DNA of 64,000 bases, from positions 29,748,004 to 29,812,003 of the forward strand of contig OZ037765.1 in the NCBI GenBank assembly GCA_964035545.1, written 5' to 3'. A model generated the notes under the pieces. It was not told the origin of the DNA, did not search any database, and worked only from the letters and a program-made list of their open reading frames with translations. Positions 13,445-25,617 of the stretch are shown here, one piece after another. Origin of the DNA: Bugula neritina (lineage: Eukaryota; Bryozoa; Gymnolaemata; Cheilostomatida; Bugulidae). A program made the translations under genes and the position numbers. Numbering within the stretch: the stretch's first letter is position 1; every line of letters begins with the position of its first letter.

Positions 13445-16400
13445 CTTGTAGCAAGTTGGAGTCTGTCAATTCTAAAAAAAAAATTATGCGTAAAATTCAA
13501 AAATGAATAGATAAAACAGCTGCATTGTAATTGCATCCCATTAAGATTTAATAGTTTTCAAATTGATATATTGAACATTGAGAATACTGCTGTGCATTTT
13601 ATCTTTTTAATTAAGCATTAGTATTCATACCAGATTATAGGAGATTGCAAGTGTGCTAACGAAATTTAACCCCCCCCCTCTCCCAGTATCAATATGAATT
13701 AGAATAACTACCAGACCCAGTGTCAGAGACACTGACAGATTCAGAATCAGTATCAGTAGAAGCATCACTATCAGCATCAAACTCAGTATGACTATGAGTA
13801 TCATTACCAGTACCAGCATGAGTATGACTATCACTATGAGAAAGTGGAAGACTAACTGTAACACTAACAGTAACAGTAAGACTAAAAGTAAAAGTTTTAC
13901 TAAAACTAAAAGTAAAAGTAAATCACCAACAGCCAACAGGCAACAGCTAGTGTTACAATAGCTAACTTACAAAAAATAGACTGAAAATATTTACTGATTT
14001 ATAAATTATAAGAATTCAACGTGAGAAAATAAAACATCACTCAAAAGTTTATGAGCAATGTGACTTTTAATATAAATATAAACAAATAATTGTACCAGTA
14101 CTAACAAAAACTCAAACTGAAATGTTGCGCTTTAACTTAAACTTAAAGCCACGCCTCCTATACTTATAGACAGTATCATAGAGCCGCGTCAGTGTGGTAT
14201 ATTAAATATACCACACTGAGCCGCGTCAGTAAGGTAAAATTGTAAGCACCTATTTGTTGTACTCTAAGCAATGATTACAAACACTTAGGATTTATTTATA
14301 TCTGACATACATTGTTTAAGATATATTTTATAATTATAATAATAATACTATCACAAATTTCTTATTTTTATTACTCTACATTACACGACTTGCTTAGCGC
14401 AAAATCTTAAATTAACCTACAAATAATTCAGCGCTCAGTCTTTAAATGAGAAGATAAGTTAAGGAACTGGAAAATATTTCTAGTACAGTCGTAGGAATTA
14501 TTTTACAAGCAGCCTTGAATTGGGAGTGAAGGACGGTTTTAGTTTGGGAGTCTCAAGTTTATAGTTGGGGGCCTAACTTCAAACTTGAAAACTTCAAACT
14601 ATTGCATTTATTCACCCCAAACTTGAAGCTGCTTATAGAACAAACTTTGGTCGCGTCAACAAGCCAAGGAATCGTCTTCTCCTTTCCTTATTTCAACGCT
14701 GCGCAACAATCAAGGTAGCACAACTATCACAATTTAATTTATACACAATAATCACAATAATTATATTATATCGCGTTTTCTCCTTTCTCCAGCCAGAACC
14801 CAACTCACTTTCGGTTTGAATACAGAATAGTAACTGTAAGTGATTCACTTTTAATTACAATGGAGTAATTACCATATATAATTGGCGAAATAGAATAATA
14901 CCATAGGCATATTAACTTTAAGACTTAGGTTATACTTATAGTTATACTTATAGTAACTTAATCTTATAGTTATGCTTATACTTATACTTATACTTATACT
15001 TATAGTTATACTTAATCTTATACTTATGTCTTATACTTATACTTATAGTTATAGTTATACTAATAGTAATACTGTTACTGTAATACTTATAATTATACTC
15101 AAACGATTATCAGTATCACAATTTGAATCACGACTGCCGAAAGTTGATAATTAAATTTGAATTTATAATTAAAAACTTAAACTAAATCCAATAGTAATAA
15201 CTAATAAATAATCCTAATACTATTAGTAGTACTAATAGTAATAGTAATAGTAATAGTAATGTAATAGTAAAACCAATACCTATGGCTATTGTTTTACTTT
15301 TAATGATACTTACGCTTTAAATTTAATGCTATTACTATTAGTATTAGTATTACATTTACTATTACTGTATAAGGTATTACTATTACTATAAGTATAAGGA
15401 TTATTCATCTATTGTATTAGTATTACTATTACTAATACTATTAGTGTTATTATTAGTAGTTAGTCAGTAAGTTAGTGTAAGTATTACGTAATTTTACTAT
15501 AAGTATAACATTAAGTTTAACTATTACTATTAGTATTACTATTAGTATTATGCTAAAAGACTAAGTATAACTATAAGTATTATTATAACTAATACTATAA
15601 GTATAAGACTAAGAGTAAGACTAAGTATGATTATTATTTTTACCTATACTACTACTACTGCTACTACTACTAATACTACGAGTAGTAGTAGTAGTGGTAG
15701 TAGTATTAATAGTACTAATACTAATACTAATAGTATTATTATTACTATTAGTGAATTACTGTCTTAGTAATACTAATACTAATACAGTAATAGTAATTGT
15801 AAATGTAATAGTAATAGTAATGCAGTATTAGACATTGTAATAGCACTATTATTTATTATAAGTATTCACATCATCATAATGTCTATTGGTATTACTATTA
15901 GTATTAGTATTACTATTAGTAGTGTATTACAGGTACTACAAGCACTGCTAGGTCTAGTATTACTAATATTACTATTAGTATCAGTATGACATTCACACCA
16001 ATTATTTCAATATCAATACGAGTATAAACTATCACTATAATTATGAGTGTAATTATTACTCTAAATATTAATGTAAGCTAAAGTATTTCTATAACTGATA
16101 GTAATACTAGTAGTTACTAAAATTGAAACTATTAGATTTACTATTAGTATTAGTATTACTATTAGCTTCAAGTTCAAGTATGAGACTATAAGTATTACTT
16201 CATGTGATAATATTAATATATAACGTTTACTATATCATTAACTTTGAGTTATGACATAGTAAATGTTATATATTGATGATGTTTCACTTATAAGATTACG
16301 TATAACTGTATAAGACTTAGTCTTAGAGTTATACTTGTACTAGTAGTAATATACTTAGATTATAGATTAATACTAATAGTAGTAATTATTACCATATACA

Positions 16401-16845
16401 ATTTATGTTATACTTATAGTTATAGTATAAGTTACAGTCACTGCCAGGAATGAAGTACTTACTGGAGAAGTGACTATGCATCTGAAGATAACTTGTTCTA
16501 ACTAGTAATTAAATGTGATTAGCAATTGTTAATTATTGTTTAATTACTTTTGAAATCTTTTGGCTCAAGACACTATCATCATAGCTATAATGAACTTTAA
16601 AATCTTGTTGAAACTAAAAATAGTTATTTTAAATAGGTATTATATTTTATTTTTTATTTATCTATTTGTACTGCTATTTTTATAGAAAATATAATTGAAT
16701 GAACCATTGTGCAGTCTGGTCATTCTTACCATCTATTAGCTAGGACTGGGTACTTGCTGGTGGATCTATAATTCTAAACGGTAATGTCAGCAGATGCGGG
16801 TTGCAGCCATCTGCTTCGTTACATAATGAGCTGAGTACCTTCTAG
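13445..16845. repeat. Intergenic region dominated by degenerate microsatellites
   Basis: Lies between divergent genes (TMEM180-like minus, USF3-like plus), so it must include both promoters. About 13690-13925, 14930-15090 and 15180-16440 consist of degenerate trinucleotide and hexanucleotide runs (TAGTAA, ATTAGT, ATTACT, CTTATA types). A short non-repetitive stretch (14230-14860) and the 400 bases before the USF3-like ATG are the best places for promoters. Also holds a perfect palindrome near 14191-14219 and an imperfect hairpin at 16208-16274. Confidence 0.75.
14181..14230. repeat. Perfect palindrome flanked by direct repeats
   Basis: A perfect inverted repeat around TAA (CAGTGTGGTATAT, then its reverse complement) is overlapped and flanked by two direct copies of GAGCCGCGTCAGT. 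This could be a tiny transposon remnant or a regulatory cruciform upstream of the divergent genes. Confidence 0.7.
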
Positions 16846-19800
16846 ATGGATAACAGTTACTCCGCTTTCTCTGAGATGGCTGGTAGTGCTACGGGTATGT
16901 GTATGTGCTGTATTACTGCAACTTGCCTAAGGTTTTACAAAAAGCTGTTTTATTATTTTATTGTATTGTTCTATAATTAAATGAAGCATATCATAAGCCA
17001 GTTGCTATTCTAGTTAGTAGCTGGTATCTTTGCTGTAGAAGATGATGAAGTTGGTGCCCCTAAAGAGAATATTGATGTGGGAGCTCGGCTGTAAGATATA
17101 AAGTTTTGTTAGCTGCAACATGTACCATAATATAGTGTAATATATCATAATAATATAGTATAATATATCGTAATAATATACTAGAATATACTAGAATATA
17201 TAGAGTATACTAGCATGCATTAGAATATACTAGAATAATATATTGGAATAATATACTAGAATATGTAGAATATACTAGAATATGTAGAATATACTAGAAT
17301 ACAACATATTAGAATCTATAGTAGCGTATACTAGAATATACAGGGTATAGTTGAAAATACTAGAATATATTTGAATATGTAGGGTGAGACATACTGTTAT
17401 ACAGTTTACATTGAATCAAGTGATTTGCTATGTTTCCATATTAGGAAAGACAGTAGAGCTCAGAGAAATAGCCTCGAGAGGAAGAGGAAAGAGAGGATAA
17501 AGATGTTTATAACACAACTGAAAGAGATGATACCTGAGGACTTTCAGGCTTCTATGAAGAAGGCATGTATATTGGAGTATGTATGGTTTAGGGAACTTGT
17601 AGACGCTACGTCTATGATATACAAACTTATAATGGGCCTAATTATGGTGGGTGCTGATGCTATAAAACAAAAGAGCCAGGTTTAATTATTGTTCTGTGGT
17701 TTTATATGAAAAGTTGAGATTTTTAGTGTTTGGTAAAGGGTTGACAGTAATTAGTACTATAGTTAACTTAGCTTATATACTCCTAGTTTTGAATAACATG
17801 TATGCAAACCCAACAACTAATTTGAATAATTTTTGTCAAAAAATGTCATGTGTTTGTACTCTTTGTTATGGAAAAGCTCTGGTTAATATATTGCTTGTTG
17901 GAGTATTAAAACTTGATATGTGACACCATCTCCACTGATATGTAGCATAGAGAAATGTGGATGTCATGGACTGGCATTTTAAGCTTTTGGGTTTTCTATT
18001 GCAATAAAATTATTGCATGGTGCAGATGGGTAATACTGAGATTCAGAGAAATTTGTTTAGTTTAACATATTCCGGAAATAACAATCAATTTTGGTATCCA
18101 AATGTGAAACTATTGTATGCTTGTGCAAGTGTCTAGCAAAACTTATGTACCTATTCTGTTCACAGCCACAGTCATTGATAATCAATATAAGCTTTAAAAA
18201 TTACATTAAATTGAAAATATTTTTTTAAAAAACTAATGGTGATATACTATATAGTTTCAATAAGGTACTTGTTCAATAATGTCAAGTCCGATACGTTGTA
18301 TTTTTGATTTGTGCTCTCTGTGATTGCCTTGTACTAATAATACTGAATACTATATGTGAGGCAAAACTGACGAAGGTGAATATTGCTCGAAAACAGAAGT
18401 TGAAGTGAATACTTGAAACACTACTTCTCTTCAATAAAATTAATCAATTTAATTACTGCGAAACTATACATTACTGCAAGTACAAGTTTCATCATTTAAA
18501 TCTCTATCCAATTGAATGGTATATTAGTGAAGCTCTGGATAAAGATCACTTAGCATTGCCCTCATCTCGTCTCTGCTACGTAATTTTTTCCAACAAAAGT
18601 TTGCCTATCAAACCATTTCAATGCTTGCATTTTAAAGCAAAACATAAGTTTATCTCAGTCCCAAGAAGTCTCTGCCACTACTACACTGTGTTGCGTCATA
18701 TGAAATCACTGTGCAGTAGGACTCTGTCTTGTGACTAATACATATATACTTGCAGTGCTCTTCCAGCAATGCAGTGCTGGAGCAAGCTGTAGCATACATG
18801 AGGCATCTAAAAGACCAACATAAACTGTTGCTGAGTGAAAATGGAAGCCAGGTTCAGTGTAAGTCATCTGGTGAAGGTACATACTAAGTGTGTTGATGTA
18901 CTTCGCAGTTTTCTCTCTGCTATACACATTTCTCTTTTTCACATTTAAATTTCAAATTTTTAAAATATGATGTCTGATCATAGAATCTCACCGAAAGTTT
19001 TCATCTGAACTCAAGTCTGCAGTTTTCTTGGAGTATAATTTTATCTTAGAGTGTTTGATTTTATGATGTTAGGTGAAGAGATCAAGAGGTTGAAGGAAGA
19101 GCTCTTGTTGGTGAAGTCTGAGAGAGATGTGTATGCCAAGATGGTGCAACAAGCCGGTAAGGGCAGCGACAGCAGTAAAATATCTCTTGAAATAAATTCA
19201 TATCAGAAAATTATACGCAATTTTTATGGGCTATATATTGCAGTCTTTTCACACAGTTACAATATTATGGACGCTTTCAAACAACAAAGAAACAGCGTGT
19301 CATGCACATGGATCAAAGTTTTTAGTTTTATTCATTTTTATTTTTGCATTCAGTATTAATCTGTGAATAATTTTGCACATCTGGTATGTACTACTCAGTA
19401 ACGTGTTTCCCTGGTGAATAGAAGTTATTCATTTGAGCTTCAAAAGTTGGAAATGATGGAAAAAGTTGAGGTTAAGTCCTGATGAAATGGTGGCTGTGCT
19501 GATATGTTCCTTTCAAGAAAACATCAGATCCTGTCAATAGGGTCTATTATTTCATTAAACATAATAGTTTCCATTAGTACATCTAATATGTTATCAAATG
19601 CAACAAGTTTGTAAGCTAAAGTATATAATATAGCTTTACAAATAATTGCAATATAAATGCATTCTATCTTCCATTATTCTGTACTGATAACACTTGCTGG
19701 GTTGCACTGTATTTTGAAATTCATTATAACACTTGTCAGGTATGTTACATGTGATAATATGGTTGTAGCTGCTGTCACTCCTCAGATGTTAGTCAACTCT

Positions 19801-22800
19801 AAAACAAATTCGGGGCCTTTGCCAACCTGCCAGTCTTTAGAAACTGTATCGGCTGATCAAATCAAGGCTAAGTTACCAGGTCAAGGTGAGTTGTAGAATA
19901 TGTGTACAAGTAAAGAAATGCAACTTGTCTCACAGTGGAATGGAGTTGGTTATCTTAATATGTATGAACATTTAAATGAAATCTACCAAATAACTGTGTG
20001 TAGTCGAGTGCTCTTCTCAACGCCCATTCAAATTTCTTATGGAAGTCTAACCTTAGTTTCTGAGCTACAAGTTCTTAAAAACTGCTGCTTCATCGCCAAT
20101 GCTATTAGCTCTGTTAGTCACAGCCATTCCATTTCCGAAGCTTGTAAATCTATTCAGTAGCTATGTCTTCAAGAAACAGCAGGGTTTGAGAAATGAAGTT
20201 GTATGTTGAAAGGTTTGCTGATAACCCAAACTGGTCACACGTACTACGTGAATGAGGAGGGTATACCTGTAGCACAGGGCATGGCCACTACGCTGCTGTC
20301 TGACAACGTGCTACTTAAACCAAACAGCGTTCCTCCTGTACCATCAGCAGCCAATCAGCAACCTGTGTGTGCGGAGGCAGCACCACTCAGTGCACCTGTG
20401 GACGCTGCCTCTACTATAACCGTCAGCTCTACCTCCATACCTGTCTGCTCCAGTGGTAATGTTTTGTTTCTATTGTGAATAACGAATTCAATCGGAGCAT
20501 TTTTGCTGATTTTAAAAGGTTGTAATTGCTCTTGCATGGTTCCATTGAATTAAGATTGTGTGTAAAATTAAGCTGTCGTTGGACACACTTGTTTTCTTTT
20601 CATTTTGTTTTTATTATATTTTATTTAAAGTTCTTAGTAAAAGTTATAAAGTTATATATATTGAACCTTATAAATGTTTTATAAAGCTTGGAAAGAATAG
20701 GATATGTATGTATCCTTCATGTAAGTTTGTATTCCTCAGTGTTCATCCATCAAATAGCCTTGTTTTCAGGTGTCATATCAACCTGTGCTGTAACCAACGC
20801 CTCTATACCGCGAGGTTTAGTAGCGTTACCTGGGCACACTGGGCAGGTGCCTAATGCTATTATATTATCAACTGGACACATTATTCCAGTTGCAACCTCA
20901 AGTAACTCCGCCCTGAATACTCCATCTTCTAGTGCTGTCCCACATTCTACTGCAGGTATGTATTGTTTATCAGCTCTAGGTGTACATAACCAGTGTATCT
21001 ATAATATTGATAATATCAAGTGTTGGGGCCTCTACTTTACATTACCTTACACTCGTGTACATGTTTCAAGTTAGTTATAGCCTCAGGGCTTTCAAATTGT
21101 AACACATGTTCGAATAATATGCTGTATAACAGACTAATTGGAAATATTTTATATGTTGGTTGCAGTCATAACTCAAAGTTTAGATTTGATGGCCAAACTT
21201 TCACTTATCATTGGTCTACAATTTTTGCGTAATTTTACATAAAAATAAAATGTGCATTTTCAAATGAGTGAAACCTACCAAACATCAGTATGGAGGATGT
21301 TTAACCATTACCAGCAAGAAACCTGTTTATTAAATTAATTCACTATCAAATGGGTTCACGGCCCTGTCTTTTTCTTTTTTGCCATCACCCTATTCTTGTG
21401 CAGATCTTAGAATCAAAAACAACATGTCATCGAAGTTTTAAACAAAACTTGTTTATATAATTCACTCAACTCGCATGCCCTGTGTTTGTTTTAGATGTGT
21501 CTAATATCACTAGTCATGTGTCAACCAATACACCAGCACCATTGGTGTCTGCTGGTAATACCGCATTTACTACTCCCACCACCAGCTCTCCTGGAGTTCT
21601 TCTAAGTGCTACAACTTTACAGAATATATACTCAGCACCACTGGCTAATTCCGGCGTAGTGGCAGAGCTAGGGGACGGCTCCTCTTTCTGTAAAATCATG
21701 CCAAAGCCTGCCATGTACACTTCTACCCCACAGAAATCCCACAACGTAATGGCTGACTCTGTCAGACTCACTCCCATACCTCTTCCTACATGCTCGGTCA
21801 GCGTAGCTCCTTCACTCTTCAAAAATGCTCCCGAACCTACCAAGAAGAAGCGTAACTCCAGAAAGAAGAAGGCCAAAGACGGCGAAGTTATGATTTCCAG
21901 CGATATCTTAGCCGCGGCTACTGCCAATATATTTACATCAGAGAAAAGTGACACTACTCAGACGTATGTTACAATAGTTTCTGAACTATATGCTTGACTA
22001 ATAATTTTATTATTTCTTATTTTTACAGTGATTTTCATGATTAGTAGCTTTAGAATAATATGAGTTTTTCACACTCTTGTAGCATTAAATCTTATGTATG
22101 CATTATTTTTTATATTTATAGTCAACAAAATTCAGCAGAAACAGACGCGATGACATCACATGGAATGCAGAATTCTCTAATATCTGTTGCCAGTACTATT
22201 ATTGTACCCTCTGAACCTCTGAACGCTATGCCTATCCCTACACTTCCTCTAACAGGTGCAGCTCTTTAATTACTTCTAGTTTTTTCTGTAATGTTTATAG
22301 AAATGCAGTAACTGTGGTATTTTAGAAAATTGTAATATGCTTGTAGTTGTTGATGACCTGGAAATGTTGGTTATATCATTGTTACTTTAATTGCTGATAT
22401 ACTTGTTCTACTTGTTATATGCATACCATACCTTTTACCTAGGAGTTCGAGCTCGAAGAACAAGAAAGCGCAAGATCAAGGAGAAGGAGGCTAAAGCTGC
22501 TGCTGCTGCCGCCGCAGCGGACTCTGAAGATCCACCAAGTGCAAAGCTAACAAAGAGAAGTGTTTCCCGAGATGGTATGGAATACTCTTCTGTTGAACTG
22601 ATGATTATAGATTTATAGTATAGCTAAAGAATTGTTGACTTTGGTTTGATGCTTTTTGACTCATCTTTTATTATAATTCATTTTTAAAATGTGGTTTGTA
22701 TTATAAAAAACTTTTTCTCAATATAATACTCGTATAATATAATAAGATATACATGTATTATTTGTACACTTGGATAAGTTTTCTTGTTTCAGATGAGAAA

Positions 22801-25617
22801 ATCGAAGAGAACTCTGGACAATGTGTCACTACAAGTGCATCAAATGCGAATCCTCAAGCCATTGAGTTTGACTCAAATGACATTGACAATATATTAGACC
22901 AAGTGGAGAACTACGACGAGAGAGATGGTCAGCAGCCATCTTTTGTCATGGACTCCGATGATAAACTGGCCAAGTACCAAGTAGTTAATGGCGATGAAGA
23001 AATAGGTCACGTGTTCACTACTCCTTCCTCCAACAAGGCCTCTACTGAATCTAGTACCTACAAATCTAACGCACGCAATTTGCAGATATTGGAAGGCCTG
23101 CCCTCCGCTCCCTCTGATTCATATCTTATTGGAAACTTGACTAAAACCACCGAGCAGCCTGTAGACCATCGACGGAAGCCTAATAAACCAGAAACAACCC
23201 CTGGCTCTGATGCCAGTCATCAAGATTCTTATACTGGCGGCTTTGCACCATATCAATCAGTAAGTACTGTACAGCACGAGTCCTCACATCTAGCCGCTCC
23301 AGAGAATCTTCCAAAAGCGCAAAAGGTAGACAGCTCCAGTGTTGCTGGGGACCAAGATATCCCTAGCCATTCCTATGTCAAAGTTTCCTATTTATCTAAA
23401 ACTGAGCCCGAGAAAAATGTAGAAAACTGTATTCACAGTTCGTCAGCCATGCCAATGCTGGTATCAGATAGTAAAACAGTTAGTAGTTTATCTCAAACCG
23501 AACTCAAGCATGATAGTTTAGTGAGAGGAAAATCTCCTCAATTATCGAGCCTGCCTTCTGAGCCATTCTCGTATAACAAACCCGAACAGGTCAACTCAGT
23601 GCAGCACACCTCTCAAGGTCACTCAGTTCATACCTCTCAAGGTCACCCAATTCATACCTCTCAAGGTCACCCAATTCACACCTCTCAAGGTCACTCAGTT
23701 CACACCTCTCAAGGTCACTCAGTTCACACCTCTCAAGGTCACTCAGTTCATACCTCAGTGTTTAAAAGTGGCACATCCTCTGCACCTGCTTGGTCTCCGG
23801 CCAAAGATTTGGAGAATATGGCTACCTCTATCACTAGTCATACTCCACATACCAGCTACAGCTCAGCTCAGTCATACTATACTCCCCTTCAACACTCCAA
23901 TAATAAGTACTCCCACCCTTCATCTAATGGCGACGCTGGTAATGTTCACAAGTCTCCCTTCCAAGACATGCCCTACCAGTATCCCCAGTTTACTTCTTCA
24001 AGTACTACAGTCTCTGTCGCACCACCTGGGCTGCTACATAATCAAACTGATAGCAGTCAGTTCCACATGTCCAACTTAGCCGCTTCTAAAAACCAGCTTT
24101 ACCAGTCTAGAGATGGCAATAATTATTCGTCTAGTCAGCAATTGTGGCCTTGCCAAGATACTAGTAGGAGTGATAATCCTTTTGATCACAGACAGGCTTT
24201 ATCCAATCAGGTTCCTACGTCTTTACCTGCGCAGGTGCTGGATGCTACTGCTCAAGAGAATGTTAAGAAGCATGCTGTCAAAAAAGTTGTTCCTAAATCA
24301 AAAGTTTCAACAAAGCGTTCAGCTGCCGGAAATGATGCCAAACTTAGCCAACCTACTACTTTCCACCAGAACGTGGATTCTGCATCAATGCCTTCCCAGG
24401 AAAGCTACCAAAGTGTTCAAGATTTGCCATTTGGTTTGTCAAGTAGATCAACATCTAGTCAACTGAGTAATGCGCCAAGTCATGGTGTTAATGTGTCTCA
24501 AGCTAAACAGAATGTGTTTAGTACAGAGGCTTTGCTGAATAAGGATAATTCTGACAAAGAAGCCTCCAAGAATTTTCCAGACTCTGTGTATTCTCGCTAC
24601 CAGCCACCCGTGCCCCTCATACCACACAATAATGATAACAGTCACATAAATAAGGAACCGAGGCTCATTGCTAACCAGATGAGCAATCCCGCATTTAATA
24701 TGAGTCTATTTAATTCGGCAACCCATGCTCTAAATTCTTTATCTTCATCATTCAGTGATCCATCGTTTACTTTCTCCCTTGCCAATTCTTCAGGGTCTCT
24801 CCCCGCACCAGCCTCAAATCTGTACCATCCCAGTTCATCTACCGCTGTTCAGCATTCATTTTTGTTGCCACCAGCTTCTCAGTCTCACAGCTTCTCGCAC
24901 ATTAATGCTACCCAACCGAACACGAACCTCTTGAGTCAGAATAAATCTGTTCACGACCTCATACAAAATCCATTGCAGCCTTATGGCTCTTCATATTCCA
25001 GTTCAGTAGAACAAAGTAAAAAGTTATATGAGAAGAAATCAGAACCACGGTCTATGTCCCAACCAGCAAACTCAACTAAAGCTAAGCGTTCAAAGTCTCG
25101 TCAAACTGAGGTAACTAGAGAAGCTCCAATTGTACCACCAAATTACCCTAACCAATCATATGGTGTGCCAGCTTTTCCCATCAATAAGGAACTTGACGCT
25201 ACTGTAGCAGCAAATCCTGCCAACTTCTATAACTCTCAGTCTATGTATAACAAGCCTAGCAATACGTTCCCAGGTCTGTCCTTTCAGCATCCAGGTTTCT
25301 CGTCTCTTCAACGATCTTCCCATCCTTTCCCGAACCATTCAGATCAAATCCATCAGCCATCTACTAAATTCAATTTAAATAATATTTTTAAGGAGAATTC
25401 ATCTGTAGATTCATTCAAGCATTTGAATGGAAACACATCTCACGGCTCTGTGTATTCACCACAGACGTCTCACCTTTATCATAACCCTATGAGCATAAAC
25501 AATATACTTGGTAACGCTCCAGGCTTTGATTCTAACCGAGTGTCTGCGTTTTCAGGCGCCCACAGCTTTGCAGGCTTTCATCCTGCGTTTGATTTTAATG
25601 TTTCCGGCCAACCTTAA
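16846..25617 (+). CDS. USF3: USF3-like bHLH leucine-zipper transcription factor
   Basis: Putative nuclear E-box-binding regulator. Coding exons: 16846-16894, 17021-17090, 17445-17562, 18756-18858, 19073-19156, 19769-19885, 20213-20455, 20770-20955, 21495-21963, 22122-22255, 22443-22574, 22793-25617; total 1509 residues in continuous frame. Residues about 42-113 form the basic region, helix 1 (FITQLKEMIPE), loop and helix 2 (AVLEQAVAYMRHLKDQ); 114-141 form the zipper (EEIKRLKEELLLVKSERD), closely resembling USF3/KIAA2018. Basic clusters near 439 (KKKRNSRKKKAK) and in the exon at 22443 look like nuclear localisation signals; a poly-alanine run follows the second. The last exon (residues 569-1509) is Ser/Gln/Asn-rich and contains short USF3-like segments (TEALLNKDN, INNILGNAPGFD). 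Odd points: Arg replaces the usual His in the basic region, and the intron after 17562 seems to use a GC donor. A 24-base coding repeat sits at 23605-23757. Candidate poly(A) signal is 26424-26429. Confidence 0.82.
17115..17375. repeat. AT-rich tandem repeat in USF3-like intron 2
   Basis: Units of the type AATATACTAGAATATGTAG repeat with substitutions across about 260 bases and end about 70 bases before the acceptor of the basic-region exon. Confidence 0.8.
23605..23757 (+). repeat. 24-base coding minisatellite in the USF3-like last exon
   Basis: Six to seven tandem 24-base units encode HTSQGHSV/HTSQGHPI octads. Neighbouring units differ at one or two bases, so the array expanded recently and is likely length-polymorphic. 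It sits within the disordered C-terminal half. Confidence 0.9.

Noticed and set aside
13625-13936. 103-codon Leu/Val/Ile-rich minus-strand frame
   Set aside because: Low-complexity translation of a microsatellite.
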